Counted from the stretch's first letter, positions 34,876-44,902 are shown. The stretch is DNA of 64,000 nucleotides from Methylothermaceae bacteria B42 (GCA_001566965.1 LSNW01000012.1:58501-122500), one strand, 5' to 3'. Notes: a model not told the origin generated them from the sequence alone. Translations and numbers: made by a program.

Positions 34876-35429
34876 AAATCACGGAAACTGCTTTAACAGG
34901 CGTGTTATTGATCGAGCCGGATGTATTCGGCGACCAACGCGGTTTTTTTATGGAAACCTGGAACCGTCAGCGTTATTTTGATGCCGGCCTGGAAAAGGAT
35001 TTTGTCCAGGACAACCTTTCTTTATCCCGCCAAGGCATTCTCCGGGGGCTTCACTTCCAGCATCCTTACCCCCAAGGCAAATTGGTGCAAGTGCTGCGAG
35101 GCTCGGTCTTTGACGTGGTGGTGGATATCCGTCAGGGCTCGCCCACCTTTGGCCAATGGGTCGGAGCTGAGTTGTCGGCGGACAATCACCGGCAATTCTT
35201 TGTTCCGGAAGGCTTTGCCCACGGCTTTTGTGTTTTGAGCGACGAGGCGCTGTTTTCTTATAAATGCACGGATTTTTATCATCCGGAAACTGAAAAGTCC
35301 TTGCTCTGGAATGATCCGGATATTGGCATCGAGTGGCCCGTCACCGATCCTATACTGTCCGGCAAAGACCAAAACGGCAAATTATTGAAAGCCTTTTCCC
35401 AAGACGAACTCCCCTTATTTAAAGCATGA
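34872..35429 (+). CDS. rfbC: dTDP-4-dehydrorhamnose 3,5-epimerase
   Basis: Third step of dTDP-L-rhamnose synthesis. The 185-residue cupin has the family blocks [26 protein letters not shown] (catalytic His region) and [17 protein letters not shown], with [12 protein letters not shown]. It starts at GTG 34872, overlapping the rfbA stop (GTGA), and overlaps rfbD by four bases. Length matches RmlC. Confidence 0.96.
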   Translation: MKITETALTGVLLIEPDVFGDQRGFFMETWNRQRYFDAGLEKDFVQDNLSLSRQGILRGLHFQHPYPQGKLVQVLRGSVFDVVVDIRQGSPTFGQWVGAELSADNHRQFFVPEGFAHGFCVLSDEALFSYKCTDFYHPETEKSLLWNDPDIGIEWPVTDPILSGKDQNGKLLKAFSQDELPLFKA

Positions 35430-36325
35430 AGCGGATTTTACTCCTGGGAAGAAATGGCCAAGTGGCCTGGGAGCTACGCCGGACTTTGGCGCCGTTGGGG
35501 GAAGTCATCACCCTGGACAGGCAATCCGATCCTTCTGTCGATTTGGCCAAGGCTGATACCTTGCTTCAAGCCGTGCGTTCATCCAAGCCCGACATTATTG
35601 TCAACGCCGCGGCCTATACCGCTGTTGACCGGGCCGAGGAAGAAGCCGATCTGGCCGGAAAAATCAACGCTATCGCCCCCGGCATCCTGGCCGAGGAAGC
35701 GAAAAAAATTGGCGCTACGCTAATCCATTATTCCACCGACTATGTTTTCCCGGGCGACGGTAACGCTCCCTACCGGGAAGAAGATCCTACCGGTCCCCAA
35801 AGCGTTTACGGAAGCACAAAACTGGCGGGAGAGCAGGCAATCGTTTCCAGTGGGGCATCTTATTTGATTTTTAGAACCGCCTGGGTATATGGCGCCAGGG
35901 GCCATAATTTCCTGCTCACCATGCTGCGGCTGATGCGGGAAAGAGAACAACTGGGGGTGGTGGATGATCAGATTGGCAGCCCGACTTGGAGCCGGCTAAT
36001 TGCGGAAACCACCGCGCAAATTCTTGCCCGGCAACTCAACGGCGAGCAACAAAAAGGTATTTATCACTTGACTTGTAGCGGCCAAACCAGTTGGTTTGGT
36101 TTCGCCAGTAAAATTCGCGAAATGGGGATTCAACTAGGGCTGTTGGAGGAAGATACCGCATTAGTGAACCCCATCGGCAGCGAAGCTTATCCCACCCCAG
36201 CGAAGCGGCCAGGCTATTCAGTACTCGATAACCATCAATTGAAAGAAGCTTTTGGCCTGCAATTGCCGGATTGGCATGAGGCGCTGGCACTTTGCATGGA
36301 ATCCCTTTCCAACGGACGTTGCTAA
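35426..36325 (+). CDS. rfbD: dTDP-4-dehydrorhamnose reductase
   Basis: Last step to dTDP-L-rhamnose. The 299-residue SDR protein has an N-terminal nucleotide motif LLGRNGQVAWEL, INAAAYTAVDRAEEEADLA, STDYVFPGDG and YGSTKLAGEQAI with the Y-x3-K pair. It completes a tight four-gene operon with overlaps at each junction. No glycosyltransferase that uses the sugar directly follows; the next gene is on the other strand. Confidence 0.96.
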   Translation: MKRILLLGRNGQVAWELRRTLAPLGEVITLDRQSDPSVDLAKADTLLQAVRSSKPDIIVNAAAYTAVDRAEEEADLAGKINAIAPGILAEEAKKIGATLIHYSTDYVFPGDGNAPYREEDPTGPQSVYGSTKLAGEQAIVSSGASYLIFRTAWVYGARGHNFLLTMLRLMREREQLGVVDDQIGSPTWSRLIAETTAQILARQLNGEQQKGIYHLTCSGQTSWFGFASKIREMGIQLGLLEEDTALVNPIGSEAYPTPAKRPGYSVLDNHQLKEAFGLQLPDWHEALALCMESLSNGRC

Positions 36326-36358
36326 GGAAACGTCGATTTTATTAAGAGCTTCAATAAA

Positions 36359-37249
36359 TCATCCCGCCACAACTAAATTCCGGCCATTGCGCTTGGCCCG
36401 GTATAAAGCTTCATCGGCCCGTTTTAGCAGTTGCTGCGGGGTCTCTTCCGGATGATTCAGGCTGGCAACGCCGATACTGGTGGTGATGGATAATTCCGGA
36501 TCGATATCGCTGCAATCTTTTGCCGCTATCGCTTTGCGGATCCTTTCCGCCAGCAATTTGGCGCCTTCAATCCCGGTGTTGTTGAGTAATACCAAAAATT
36601 CCTCGCCACCGTGACGGAAAACCAAATCACTGGCGCGGACCGTTTTCCTGAGAATCTCGGCAATTTTTATCAGAGCGATATCGCCCGCGGCATGGCCGTA
36701 GGTATCGTTGATTTTTTTGAAGTGGTCGATATCCAGCGCCAGCAGAGAAAGGGGCTGACGCTGCCGTTGAGCCAGTTTCCATTCTCTTTGGAAAGCATCG
36801 TTCAAAGCGGTTCGGTTATATAGGCCAGTCAAAGGGTCGGTATAAGCCGATTGCAAAGCCTGGTAATACGTCAGGGCATTGCGTAATGGATAAAACAAAT
36901 TGCTCAAGAGATTTTCCAGCCGCTTAAGCTCGGCATCGGAAAACCGCTTGCGACGGAAAACGGTCAATTCTCCGAGTGATTCCTCATCTAACGTCAAAGT
37001 ATAGTTGCAACTGTGCATAGATTGTTTGCCGCCGCTGATTTCCAGGGAAAACTTTTGATTACGGTAACGGAAGCCATCGTGCGGCAACCATTGCTGAATT
37101 TCCTCACTAAAAAGAGACAGTAAGTGATCCAGCGCCAATGTGGTTTGCATCACCTGGAGCAACTTTAATCTTTTACTTCTGTCCGGCTGTACCTTTTTAC
37201 TGAAAGCTGGATTTTCAATTACCGCCAAATTACTATGTTCCCGTCTCAT
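36359..37249 (-). CDS. GGDEF-domain diguanylate cyclase
   Basis: 296-residue soluble protein. Residues 1-130 hold a sensor-like domain without a family I can name; residues 133-296 are a GGDEF domain with DPLTGLYNRTALNDAF, DIDHFKKINDTYGH and the active-site loop GGEEF (214-218). The product-inhibition site RxxD is present as RASD (205-208), five residues before the loop. It should therefore make cyclic di-GMP and be feedback-regulated. No membrane helix or EAL domain is seen. Confidence 0.92.
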   Translation of the reverse strand: MRREHSNLAVIENPAFSKKVQPDRSKRLKLLQVMQTTLALDHLLSLFSEEIQQWLPHDGFRYRNQKFSLEISGGKQSMHSCNYTLTLDEESLGELTVFRRKRFSDAELKRLENLLSNLFYPLRNALTYYQALQSAYTDPLTGLYNRTALNDAFQREWKLAQRQRQPLSLLALDIDHFKKINDTYGHAAGDIALIKIAEILRKTVRASDLVFRHGGEEFLVLLNNTGIEGAKLLAERIRKAIAAKDCSDIDPELSITTSIGVASLNHPEETPQQLLKRADEALYRAKRNGRNLVVAG

Positions 37250-37525
37250 CGTACTTGCCTTTTACTCTTCGCTATTGAATTGGTGAACCATTCATTAGCG
37301 ATGAAGCTAGAATCGTGCCAGCTTTAAAACACCAAAAAATTCAATGCGATAGATAAAATACAAAGCAGATTTGAGTCGATATGACGGAAAATCGGCGGCG
37401 GAATTTTGCCGCTTTTTATGTAGAAAAGTAGACAAACCAGGACTACGTCATTTAAGCACGTAAATGGTTAAATAAAGCAGACCACCTTGCCCCGGTCAGA
37501 TGACAATGTCCTGGTAAAAAACGCC

Positions 37526-38080
37526 TTACATCATCCCCAATTGAAGCCGGGCGGCTTCCGAGATCATTTCCCGGGACCAGGGAGGATCGAAGACAACGTC
37601 TACTTTGACTTCTTCCACGCCAGGCAGGTTTTTGACCGCCATCTCCACATCCTGCTGTATCACAGGCCCCATGCCGCAGCCAGGTGCGGTCAAGGTCATG
37701 ACGATTTCAACCTTGTTTTTGCCTTCCTCAATGGGAGTGACCCGAACGTGATACACCAGCCCCAGATCGACGATATTCACCGGAATCTCCGGATCATAAA
37801 TGGTTTTTAGCACTTCCCAAACGTTGTGCTTGACGGTGTCAGGATCGGTGCCCTCCTTGAGACCGGCAATCACCGGCGGCTCCTTGCCCAAGGCATCGGC
37901 ATCATTGGCGCTGATTCTGGCCATGGTGCCGTCATCGGTCAATACCGTATAACTGCCGCCCAAGGCTTGATAGATGGTGACAATTTCGTCCTTGTGCAGG
38001 TCGATGGTCATGCCATCAGGTACCCGCGTGGCTTCCACGTCCCGTTGTAAAACGATGCTTTCACCTTGACCGTAGTACAT
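37526..38080 (-). CDS. sufT: Fe-S cluster assembly-associated protein SufT
   Basis: 184-residue protein of the long SufT form. The first 75 residues are the SufT-specific extension (MYYGQGESIVLQRDVEATRV), then a MIP18/DUF59 domain with VLKTIYDPEIPVNIVDLGL and the conserved Cys in TAPGCGMG. SufT proteins support maturation of Fe-S enzymes. It overlaps yciK by 20 bp at the end of a minus-strand operon; no other suf gene is present here, which is unusual for its placement. Confidence 0.88.
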   Translation of the reverse strand: MYYGQGESIVLQRDVEATRVPDGMTIDLHKDEIVTIYQALGGSYTVLTDDGTMARISANDADALGKEPPVIAGLKEGTDPDTVKHNVWEVLKTIYDPEIPVNIVDLGLVYHVRVTPIEEGKNKVEIVMTLTAPGCGMGPVIQQDVEMAVKNLPGVEEVKVDVVFDPPWSREMISEAARLQLGMM

Positions 38081-38840
38081 GATCCTCGTCTTGAAAAATA
38101 AAGGTTTCGCCGGTCATTTCCCGGCTTTGGGAACTGAACAAATAAACATAGAGTTTTACTAAGGAATTAGCATCGGTCAAGTCTTTTTTGGACTCGGCGG
38201 GAAAAGCCCGGTGTCGAAGCGGGGTCCTCACCGGCCCTGGTATCAAAATATTGGATCGAAGCTTGCCGTTGGCTTGCCATTCTTGCGCCAAAATCCTGGC
38301 AAACGACTCAAGCGCCACCTTCGACACCCCATAAGCGCCCCAATAAGCCTGGCTTTTCCTAGCGCTGGAATCGGAAGTGAAAACAATGGAAGCCTCCTCG
38401 CTTTTTTGCAACAACGGCAATAAATTGCGTGTTAGCAAAAAAGGCGCATTGAGATTGACCTGTAGCGAGCTAAACCAGCGTTCGGGCGCCAGACACGCGA
38501 TTGGCTCCAGAAATTCAAGCAGAGCGGCATTGTGCAGCAGGCCATCCAACTTGCCATAATGTTCCTCAAGGGTTTGGGCCAGTTGTTGGTAGTGTTCGGG
38601 GGTGGCGCCAAGCAAGTCCAGGGGAAAAATGGCCGGCTGCGCGTTGGGTACTTCGGCCTGAATTTCATCATACACCGCTTCCAGAGCTGGAATGTTTTTA
38701 TCCAATAGCACCACTTTCGCGCCGCTGGCCGCACAGGCTTTGGCGGCTACCTTTCCCAATACACCGGCGGCGCCGGTAATGACAATCACTCTGCCTGCCA
38801 ACGTATCGGCAGCAGGCGTGGGCAGGGTTAAGACAGCCAT
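38061..38840 (-). CDS. yciK: YciK family short-chain oxidoreductase
   Basis: 259-residue SDR. The nucleotide motif is ITGAAGVLGKVAAKACAA (TGxxxGxG type), followed by LHNAAL and the active site S..Y-x3-K in YWGAYGVSKVALES. The ubiG-mupP-yciK order is conserved in pseudomonads and other gammaproteobacteria. Its substrate is unknown. It overlaps mupP by 13 bp upstream and sufT by 20 bp downstream. Confidence 0.88.
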   Translation of the reverse strand: MAVLTLPTPAADTLAGRVIVITGAAGVLGKVAAKACAASGAKVVLLDKNIPALEAVYDEIQAEVPNAQPAIFPLDLLGATPEHYQQLAQTLEEHYGKLDGLLHNAALLEFLEPIACLAPERWFSSLQVNLNAPFLLTRNLLPLLQKSEEASIVFTSDSSARKSQAYWGAYGVSKVALESFARILAQEWQANGKLRSNILIPGPVRTPLRHRAFPAESKKDLTDANSLVKLYVYLFSSQSREMTGETFIFQDEDHVLRSR

Positions 38841-39484
38841 TTCAGCAAATCATTGGGCGTTTGCAGCACCTCATCCGCGCCCCAGGAAAAAGGATCCTCA
38901 TCCGGGGCCAGATAGCCGTAAGCGGCGGCAAGGGTCCCCATGCCCGCCCGTTTTCCCGCTTCGATATCCCGGGCGTGATCACCCACATAAACGCAATGGG
39001 CCGGGGAAATGTTCATGGCCTGGCAAGCCGTCCATAAAGGTTCCGGATGGGGTTTGCCCTTGACCGTATCATCGCCAGCAATGACGCAGGCTACCCGGTG
39101 GTTTAATCCCAACTGCTCAAGAAGCGGCTCGGTCAAATAGCGCCGCTTGTTGGTGACTATGCCCCATACCAGCCCCCGGTTTTCGATTTCCTCCAGCACC
39201 TTGTCCATTCCTTCAAAAAGACGGGTCCGCTCGGCCACATGATCGCTATAGGTTTCTCTCAGTTTGGCCATGCGCTTGGCGAACACTTCTTGATCCTGAG
39301 ATTCGCCGAAAGCCAGCCGGACCATGCCGGGCGCGCCGTAGGAAACCGCGGGTTTGATCATCCCCGCCGGCAAAGGCTGACGGCCTTCCTCAATCAAAAC
39401 GCTATTGAGGGCATAAGCAAGATCGGGCAGCGTATCTAGAAGCGTGCCATCCAAATCAAATAAAATGCCGGTTAATTCAGCCAC
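38828..39484 (-). CDS. mupP: HAD phosphatase MupP / phosphoglycolate phosphatase-like
   Basis: HAD hydrolase of about 218 residues with nucleophile motif FDLDGTLLDTLPD, IVTNKRRYL (motif II), GKPHPEP (motif III Lys) and VYVGDHARDIEAGKRAGMG (motif IV). The family resembles Gph; the position between ubiG and yciK matches MupP, the MurNAc-6-phosphate phosphatase of the cell-wall recycling route, so I prefer MupP. GTG 39484 overlaps the ubiG stop by eight bases; TTG 39496 is an alternative start. Confidence 0.82.
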   Translation of the reverse strand: MAELTGILFDLDGTLLDTLPDLAYALNSVLIEEGRQPLPAGMIKPAVSYGAPGMVRLAFGESQDQEVFAKRMAKLRETYSDHVAERTRLFEGMDKVLEEIENRGLVWGIVTNKRRYLTEPLLEQLGLNHRVACVIAGDDTVKGKPHPEPLWTACQAMNISPAHCVYVGDHARDIEAGKRAGMGTLAAAYGYLAPDEDPFSWGADEVLQTPNDLLKWLS

Positions 39485-40187
39485 GGGTTTTCTCAAACGC
39501 CATCAAGTAGTTCACATCAATGTCTTTACCCAAACGGAATCGTTTGCTGATTGGATTGTATTCAATTCCGCGAATTACCAAAGGCTCCAGATCCACTACC
39601 CTGGCCCAAGCCGTCAACTCCGAAGGGCGGATGAATTTTTCATATTCATGGGTACCTTTGGGTATCAAATTAAGAATATACTCCGCGCCAACAATCGCCA
39701 AGGCATAAGCTTTCAAAGTGCGGTTGAGGGTGGAAAAAAACACCTTGCCGCCGGGTTTGACCAACTCAGCGCAGGCATGAACTATGGAAGCAGGGCGGGG
39801 TACGTGCTCGAGCATTTCCATGCAGGTCACCACGTCAAAACTTTCCGGCATTTCCTGGGCCAGTTCCTCGGCGGAAACAGTGCGGTATTTGACGGAAGTC
39901 ACCCCCTCGTCCAGGGCATGCAGATCGGCCACATTCACCAAATCTTCGCTGAGATCGATTCCGAGCACCTCGGCGCCTTCCCGCGCCAAGGCTTCGCTTA
40001 AAATACCGCCGCCGCAACCAACGTCCACGATTTTTTGTCCCTTGATATCGGTAAATTCGCTGATGAATTGCAATCTTAATGGATTGACTTGGTGCAAGGT
40101 TCGGAACTCTCCGGTAGGGTCCCACCAGCGCTCGGCCTTGGCGCCGAATTTTTCAATTTCTTCCGGATGGACGTTATCTGCATTCAT
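39477..40187 (-). CDS. ubiG: Ubiquinone O-methyltransferase UbiG
   Basis: SAM-dependent enzyme for both O-methylations of ubiquinone synthesis. The 236-residue product begins with the NVHPEEIEKFGAKAERWWDP block and has motif I VDVGCGGGILSEAL, then VTCMEMLEHVPRP and FFSTLNRTLKAYALAIVGAE, which are typical of UbiG. It lies four bases after mtaD on the same strand. Confidence 0.96.
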   Translation of the reverse strand: MNADNVHPEEIEKFGAKAERWWDPTGEFRTLHQVNPLRLQFISEFTDIKGQKIVDVGCGGGILSEALAREGAEVLGIDLSEDLVNVADLHALDEGVTSVKYRTVSAEELAQEMPESFDVVTCMEMLEHVPRPASIVHACAELVKPGGKVFFSTLNRTLKAYALAIVGAEYILNLIPKGTHEYEKFIRPSELTAWARVVDLEPLVIRGIEYNPISKRFRLGKDIDVNYLMAFEKTRG

Positions 40188-40191
40188 GGTT

Positions 40192-41511
40192 TCAAAGGGG
40201 TTGTGATAATTTCATTTGCCATTCGCTGATTTCTCCCGAAAGTGACGGCCAATCGATGGTGGTTAATTGGCGCTCAGAGAGCAACCGTTTCCCGCCCACC
40301 CACACATCGGAAATTTGATGACGGCCGGCAGCATAGACAATTTGGGCAACGGGATCATAAAGCGGTTGGGTTTCGGGATCGGCTAAATCAATCGCCACCA
40401 GATCCGCCCATTTACCCGGCTCCAGAGAACCCATCTGCTCGTCCAAGCCGAGTAATCGAGCGCCCTCGATAGTAGCCATCGCCAAGGCACTTTCCGCGGG
40501 TAATGTTTCAGGATCTCCACAGATGCCTTTCGCCAGCAATGCCGCAGTACGCATTTCCCCAATCATGTCAAGATCATTGTTACTGGCGGCGCCATCGGTC
40601 CCCAAACCTACCGGGATTCCAGCTTCCAGCCAATGATTGACTGACGCTAACCCACTGGCCAGTTTCATGTTCGACTGCGGGCAATGAACGATACCCGCGC
40701 CGGAATCAGCTATTAAAGCGAGTTCTTGATCCTCACAGTGGACCATGTGAACGGCGATCAACCGATCATTGACCAAACCCAGTTGTTGGAGCCTGGCTAA
40801 AGGCCGCTGCCGGTATCGATCCAGGCTTTCGCTAATTTCCACCCGGGTTTCGTGCAAATGCATGTGAACTTTCAGCTGGTGGCGGGATGACAAATCCGCG
40901 ATTTGCCCAAACATTTCGTTGCTTACCGAATAGGGCGCGTGAGGGGCCAACAGCCAAGTAATCTCATCATCAGCCGGCATCGATTGCAGTAAATGGGTAT
41001 TTTTCTCGAAATATTCTTCCGGCGACCGGGCCCAGGGGGTGGGAAAGTCCACGAAAATCAAACCGATAGCCGCCCGCAGCCCGATCTCCTTGACAACTTT
41101 TGCCGTCACATCGGGAAAAAAATACATATCATTGAAACAAGTGGTACCGCAGCGCAGCATTTCCGCCAGGGCCAATTGGGTACCCACCCGGACAAAGTCC
41201 TCATCCACCCAACGTAGTTCCCGGGGCCAAATGTGTTCGTTGAGCCATGCCATCAAAGGCAGATCATCGGCAATCCCACGGAACAAGGTCATCGCGGCGT
41301 GGGTATGGGCATTAATCAACCCGGGTATCACGGCATGATTGGGGAGTCGGATTTGTTCTTTGGCCTGAAACCGGCTTTCCGCTGCCTGGCAGGAACACAC
41401 GGCCACGATTTTACCGTCGCGGATCGCCAGGGCGTGATCGAGCAGTCGCTTTCCCGCGGGAACGACCGGTATAATCCAGCGGGGAAAAATCAAGCTATCA
41501 ATCGATTCCAC
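40192..41511 (-). CDS. mtaD: 5-methylthioadenosine/S-adenosylhomocysteine deaminase-type amidohydrolase
   Basis: 439-residue TRZ/ATZ amidohydrolase. Metal-binding motif NAHTHAAMTLFRG, then HAPYSVSN, HMHLHETRVE, VHMVHCEDQELAL and GTDGAASNNDLDM cover the usual zinc ligands and catalytic residues. Members of this group deaminate SAH, MTA or related adenosines. The divergent neighbour mtnA (55 bp away) works in the same methylthio recycling, which supports the call. Substrate preference is not decided by sequence. Confidence 0.88.
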   Translation of the reverse strand: MESIDSLIFPRWIIPVVPAGKRLLDHALAIRDGKIVAVCSCQAAESRFQAKEQIRLPNHAVIPGLINAHTHAAMTLFRGIADDLPLMAWLNEHIWPRELRWVDEDFVRVGTQLALAEMLRCGTTCFNDMYFFPDVTAKVVKEIGLRAAIGLIFVDFPTPWARSPEEYFEKNTHLLQSMPADDEITWLLAPHAPYSVSNEMFGQIADLSSRHQLKVHMHLHETRVEISESLDRYRQRPLARLQQLGLVNDRLIAVHMVHCEDQELALIADSGAGIVHCPQSNMKLASGLASVNHWLEAGIPVGLGTDGAASNNDLDMIGEMRTAALLAKGICGDPETLPAESALAMATIEGARLLGLDEQMGSLEPGKWADLVAIDLADPETQPLYDPVAQIVYAAGRHQISDVWVGGKRLLSERQLTTIDWPSLSGEISEWQMKLSQPL

Positions 41512-41565
41512 GGATAAACCTTATCCATCAGTGAAACCGTTTAATCTAGCACGGAACTTTATTTA

Positions 41566-42636
41566 ATGCACGATACACCGAATGATCAAAATCAACATGA
41601 TCAAGTCCGCGCTCTGCGCTGGTCCGATGAAGGATTGACCGTTCTGGATCAGCGCTTGCTTCCGGAAAAAGTTCAATATCACTTATGCACTCAAGCTGCT
41701 CAAGTCGCTAAGGCCATTCGCACCATGCAAGTCCGGGGCGCTCCCGCCATCGGAATTGCCGCCGCTTATGGCGTGGTTTTGGCGGCACGCCAATGCTGGC
41801 AGACTCACGGCAAACAGTGGAAGAATGCCATAAAAACAGACATAGATAGCCTGGCGCATTCCAGACCCACGGCCGTCAATTTGTTTTGGGCCTTGGACAG
41901 AATGGGTAAAGTCATAAATTTTATAGATGGCAATCCTGAAGCGCCTTTATTAAAAGAAGCCCGGGCAATTCATCAGGAAGACATTGAAGCCAACCGGATC
42001 ATGGGTGCGTCGGGCGCGCACTTGATTGGATCAATCCAGGGGATATTAACGCATTGCAATACTGGCTCTTTGGCTACGGGAGGGTATGGGACAGCTTTGG
42101 GCGTGATTCGGAGTCTCTGGCAAAGGATAGGAACTTCTGAGGAGATACAGATTTTCGCCACGGAAACCCGGCCCTGGCTCCAAGGCGCGCGCCTGACTTT
42201 GTGGGAATTGGAACAAGATCAAATTCCCGCCACCCTGATTGCCGATTCCGCCGCGGCTTTTCTGATGCAACAAGGGAGGGTTCAGTGGGTCGTTGTCGGC
42301 GCGGACAGAATTGCCGCCAATGGCGACGTGGCCAATAAAATCGGCACCTATGCGCTTGCCATTGCCGCACGCCAACACGGCGTCGGCTTCATGGTAGTCG
42401 CTCCCACCAGCACCATTGACTGGCATCTGCCGCAAGGCAGATTGATTCCCATTGAGCAGCGGGAAGATAAGGAACTGCTTCCTGAATATTACCGGCGCAC
42501 TGATAGCCTGGCCAAAGCCTGGAACCCGGTTTTTGACATCACCCCGGCGGAACTTATTTCGGCTATCGTAACTGAAAAGGGTGTGATTACAAGACCTGAT
42601 TCATCTTCCATGAAAAAGCTCTTGCAAAATGTTTGA
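41566..42636 (+). CDS. mtnA: S-methyl-5-thioribose-1-phosphate isomerase
   Basis: Converts methylthioribose-1-phosphate to the ribulose form in the methionine salvage pathway. The 356-residue product has [13 protein letters not shown] (57-69), the catalytic C164 in [18 protein letters not shown] and D247 in [12 protein letters not shown]. It ends inside trmL (eight-base overlap). The other mtn genes are not in the window. Confidence 0.95.
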   Translation: MHDTPNDQNQHDQVRALRWSDEGLTVLDQRLLPEKVQYHLCTQAAQVAKAIRTMQVRGAPAIGIAAAYGVVLAARQCWQTHGKQWKNAIKTDIDSLAHSRPTAVNLFWALDRMGKVINFIDGNPEAPLLKEARAIHQEDIEANRIMGASGAHLIGSIQGILTHCNTGSLATGGYGTALGVIRSLWQRIGTSEEIQIFATETRPWLQGARLTLWELEQDQIPATLIADSAAAFLMQQGRVQWVVVGADRIAANGDVANKIGTYALAIAARQHGVGFMVVAPTSTIDWHLPQGRLIPIEQREDKELLPEYYRRTDSLAKAWNPVFDITPAELISAIVTEKGVITRPDSSSMKKLLQNV

Positions 42637-43093
42637 AGTTGCCCTGTTTGAACCTGAAATCGCACCCAATACCGGCAATATCATGCGCCTGTGCGCCAAT
42701 ACCGGCTGCCGCTTGCATCTCATCGAGCCGTTGGGATTTGACTTGGATGAAAAAAAATTGCGAAGGGCCGGGCTTGATTATCGGGATATGACAGTTATTC
42801 ATTGTCATCGCGATTTCCAGGATTTTCTTGAATCAATCAATAACAGACGCCTGTTCGCTTTTACCACCAAAGCCACCCAATACTACTGCGATGCTCAATT
42901 TTTACCGGGTGATGTTTTGTTGTTCGGCCCCGAGACGCGGGGCTTGCCCGCCAACATTTTAGATAGACTCCCACCGGAACATAAACTGCGGCTACCCATG
43001 GTGGAAGGTAGCCGCAGCTTGAATCTTGCCAATACCGTAGCCGTTAGTGTGTACGAAGCTTGGCGTCAGCAACGATTCATTCACGGACAGTAA
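42629..43093 (+). CDS. trmL: tRNA (cytidine/uridine-2'-O)-methyltransferase TrmL
   Basis: SPOUT-class methyltransferase for the wobble nucleotide of tRNA-Leu. The 154-residue product has [30 protein letters not shown] and the knot motif [25 protein letters not shown]. It starts eight bases before the end of mtnA. Length is normal for TrmL (about 155 aa). Confidence 0.95.
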   Translation: MFEVALFEPEIAPNTGNIMRLCANTGCRLHLIEPLGFDLDEKKLRRAGLDYRDMTVIHCHRDFQDFLESINNRRLFAFTTKATQYYCDAQFLPGDVLLFGPETRGLPANILDRLPPEHKLRLPMVEGSRSLNLANTVAVSVYEAWRQQRFIHGQ

Positions 43094-43101
43094 AGTTTCT
43101 T

Positions 43102-43117
43102 CAAGCTTTTTAGCTTG
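43102..43117 (+). terminator. Weak hairpin after trmL
   Basis: CAAGCT (43102-43107), a TTTT loop and AGCTTG (43112-43117), followed by TAAGGAATTTTT. The stem is short and the T run is delayed; it could end the mtnA-trmL transcript. The rest of the AT-rich gap 43094-43469 shows only the promoter candidate listed next. Confidence 0.35.
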
Positions 43118-43253
43118 TAAGGAATTTTTACAACGTAGCAAAGGAATAACCTTAAACATAAATCAACTAATTGATTTATTTGTGAAAGTCAATTTGTGGC
43201 TTGAATTTTGCTTAAAAAATAATATCGTCTTTTTTTAAGTTTTAAATTCAATT

Positions 43254-43283
43254 TTGAATTGAGTTTGCATATAAGCATATAAT
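43254..43283 (+). promoter_or_regulatory. Sigma-70-type promoter candidate for the ExeA-like gene
   Basis: TTGAAT (43254-43259), an 18-bp spacer and a perfect TATAAT (43278-43283). It lies in an AT-rich gap 186 bp before the start of the ATPase gene. Prediction only. Confidence 0.4.
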
Positions 43284-43469
43284 ATGTGCAATGTAAGAAT
43301 ACTCTTATTATTTTATAATTTAACTCGCATCTTCCAGATAAAAAGAACCCATGATCTGTTGCAATGGTGGCATACGATAAGGCTATAAGACATCCTCAAA
43401 TCTTAGCTTAGCTCTTAAATTCACTCGGCTAGATATAACGCACCCAACTACAACGTAGGTTAGAGAATC

Positions 43470-44864
43470 ATGTACAAAAAATTCTATCGATTTTCCGCAG
43501 AACCTTTTCGCTTGACGCCTGATCCTAGTTTCTGTTTTCCCCATCGCAGCTATGAAAAAGCGAAAGCCTACATGCAATATGCCTTGGACTGCGCGGAAGG
43601 GTTTGTCATTGTCACAGGGAATCCGGGCACCGGAAAGACCACGTTGATTCATGATCTCATCAACAGTCTCGACCGGAACAATATCAAAGCCTGCGCCATC
43701 ACTAACACCCTTCAACTGCCTGATGACGTTCTACGAACCGTTGCCTTATCTTTTGAACTGAAGGTAGAGGGTTTGAGTAAACCACAAATTGTCGAACGTC
43801 TTTCAGATTTTCTTGTGCAGCAACATAAGAAAAATCTGCAAACATTGTTGATTGTCGATGAAGCGCAGGATTTTTCTCTGCTTGCCTTGGAAGAACTCCG
43901 TTTGCTTACCAATATGCAAATGGATAATAAACCTTTAATCCAAATTTTCCTGGTTGGACAAGAGGGGTTGCGGGATTTGATCCAATGGCCCGTACTCGAA
44001 CAACTTAGACAACGGGTAGTAGCCACTACCCACTTAGACCCACTAGAACTGAATGAAACCGAAGCCTATATCAAACACCGATTGAAGAAGGTGGGATGGC
44101 ATAGAAATAACCCCATTATCAGGCCTGAAGTTTATCCCTTGATTCAGGAATTCAGTGGCGGTGTTCCCAGGCTTATCAATTTAGCCTGTAACAGGCTATT
44201 ACTAAGCAGTGCGGTAGAAGGTAAAAATGAAGTTACCATTGAAGATGCCATGACTGTCATTAGTGAGCTGCTTAATGAAGGACTGGGACACCAGGAAGCC
44301 CTGGCAACCTATAAGGAAATCAAGAAAGAAGAAGAGAAACAATTGGTTGTAGGCCCGGGGGATGGCTCTGGGGATCCTGAGTTACATCAAACCGGCCTCA
44401 AACCTGCTTTTGCGCCCCCCGGTGTTGCCGATGAAAGAACCGCTATCTATGAAGAAAAACTGGTCAACCCTGAATCTGTAACCAGTAAAAACCTATCTGC
44501 CATTAACCGTTTCAAAGCCTTTGTTAGCAAAGCTGTAAAAAATACTAAAAAGCTTTTCTCTGATAAGTGGCCCTACTTTGTCACGGGGTTAAGCTTGGCT
44601 GTATTGTTGTTGGTAGTTTTTTGGTTCAAACCCTCCGAAAATCCATCCACGATTCGGGAAACGATATCTATCACCCAAAATTCGGCTGCCACCAACCAAA
44701 GAGCCTCATCGGAGACTATCTCTACGGTCAAAAAAACATTGGGAACATCGTCTTCGGATTCTGAAGCCCTGGGACTCAATGATCCTTTAATGAAATCCGT
44801 CATGGAAGACGTGATTAAAGATATCTATGGCGCATCTTCTACGAAGGCTTCAAACGCGAACTAG
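43470..44864 (+). CDS. ExeA/GspA-like AAA ATPase with C-terminal membrane anchor
   Basis: 464 residues. The ExeA-type AAA domain (1-270) begins MYKKFYRFSAEPFRLTPDPS; Walker A is GNPGTGKT (50-57), Walker B LLIVDEAQD, and sensor-like GGVPRLINLACNRLLL near 230. A low-complexity linker leads to a membrane helix (about 367-386, WPYFVTGLSLAVLLLVVFWF) and a periplasmic tail without a peptidoglycan-binding domain. Related ATPases serve type II secretion, pili and exopolysaccharide export. No partner system lies next to it; it stands alone before a terminator. Confidence 0.85.
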   Translation: MYKKFYRFSAEPFRLTPDPSFCFPHRSYEKAKAYMQYALDCAEGFVIVTGNPGTGKTTLIHDLINSLDRNNIKACAITNTLQLPDDVLRTVALSFELKVEGLSKPQIVERLSDFLVQQHKKNLQTLLIVDEAQDFSLLALEELRLLTNMQMDNKPLIQIFLVGQEGLRDLIQWPVLEQLRQRVVATTHLDPLELNETEAYIKHRLKKVGWHRNNPIIRPEVYPLIQEFSGGVPRLINLACNRLLLSSAVEGKNEVTIEDAMTVISELLNEGLGHQEALATYKEIKKEEEKQLVVGPGDGSGDPELHQTGLKPAFAPPGVADERTAIYEEKLVNPESVTSKNLSAINRFKAFVSKAVKNTKKLFSDKWPYFVTGLSLAVLLLVVFWFKPSENPSTIRETISITQNSAATNQRASSETISTVKKTLGTSSSDSEALGLNDPLMKSVMEDVIKDIYGASSTKASNAN

Positions 44865-44871
44865 GCCGAAA

Positions 44872-44902
44872 AAAAGGCGCTCGGAGCTTTCGAGCGCCTT
44901 TT
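44872..44902. terminator. Bidirectional intrinsic terminator
   Basis: Perfect 12-bp stem AAAAGGCGCTCG (44872-44883) / CGAGCGCCTTTT (44891-44902) with a seven-base loop. T-rich tails are present on both strands. It lies between the convergent ExeA-like and parB genes. Confidence 0.9.

Noticed and set aside
43094..43469. Second oriC candidate in the AT-rich gap before the ExeA-like gene
   Set aside because: It is AT-rich and near parB, but I found no TTATCCACA-type box in it.
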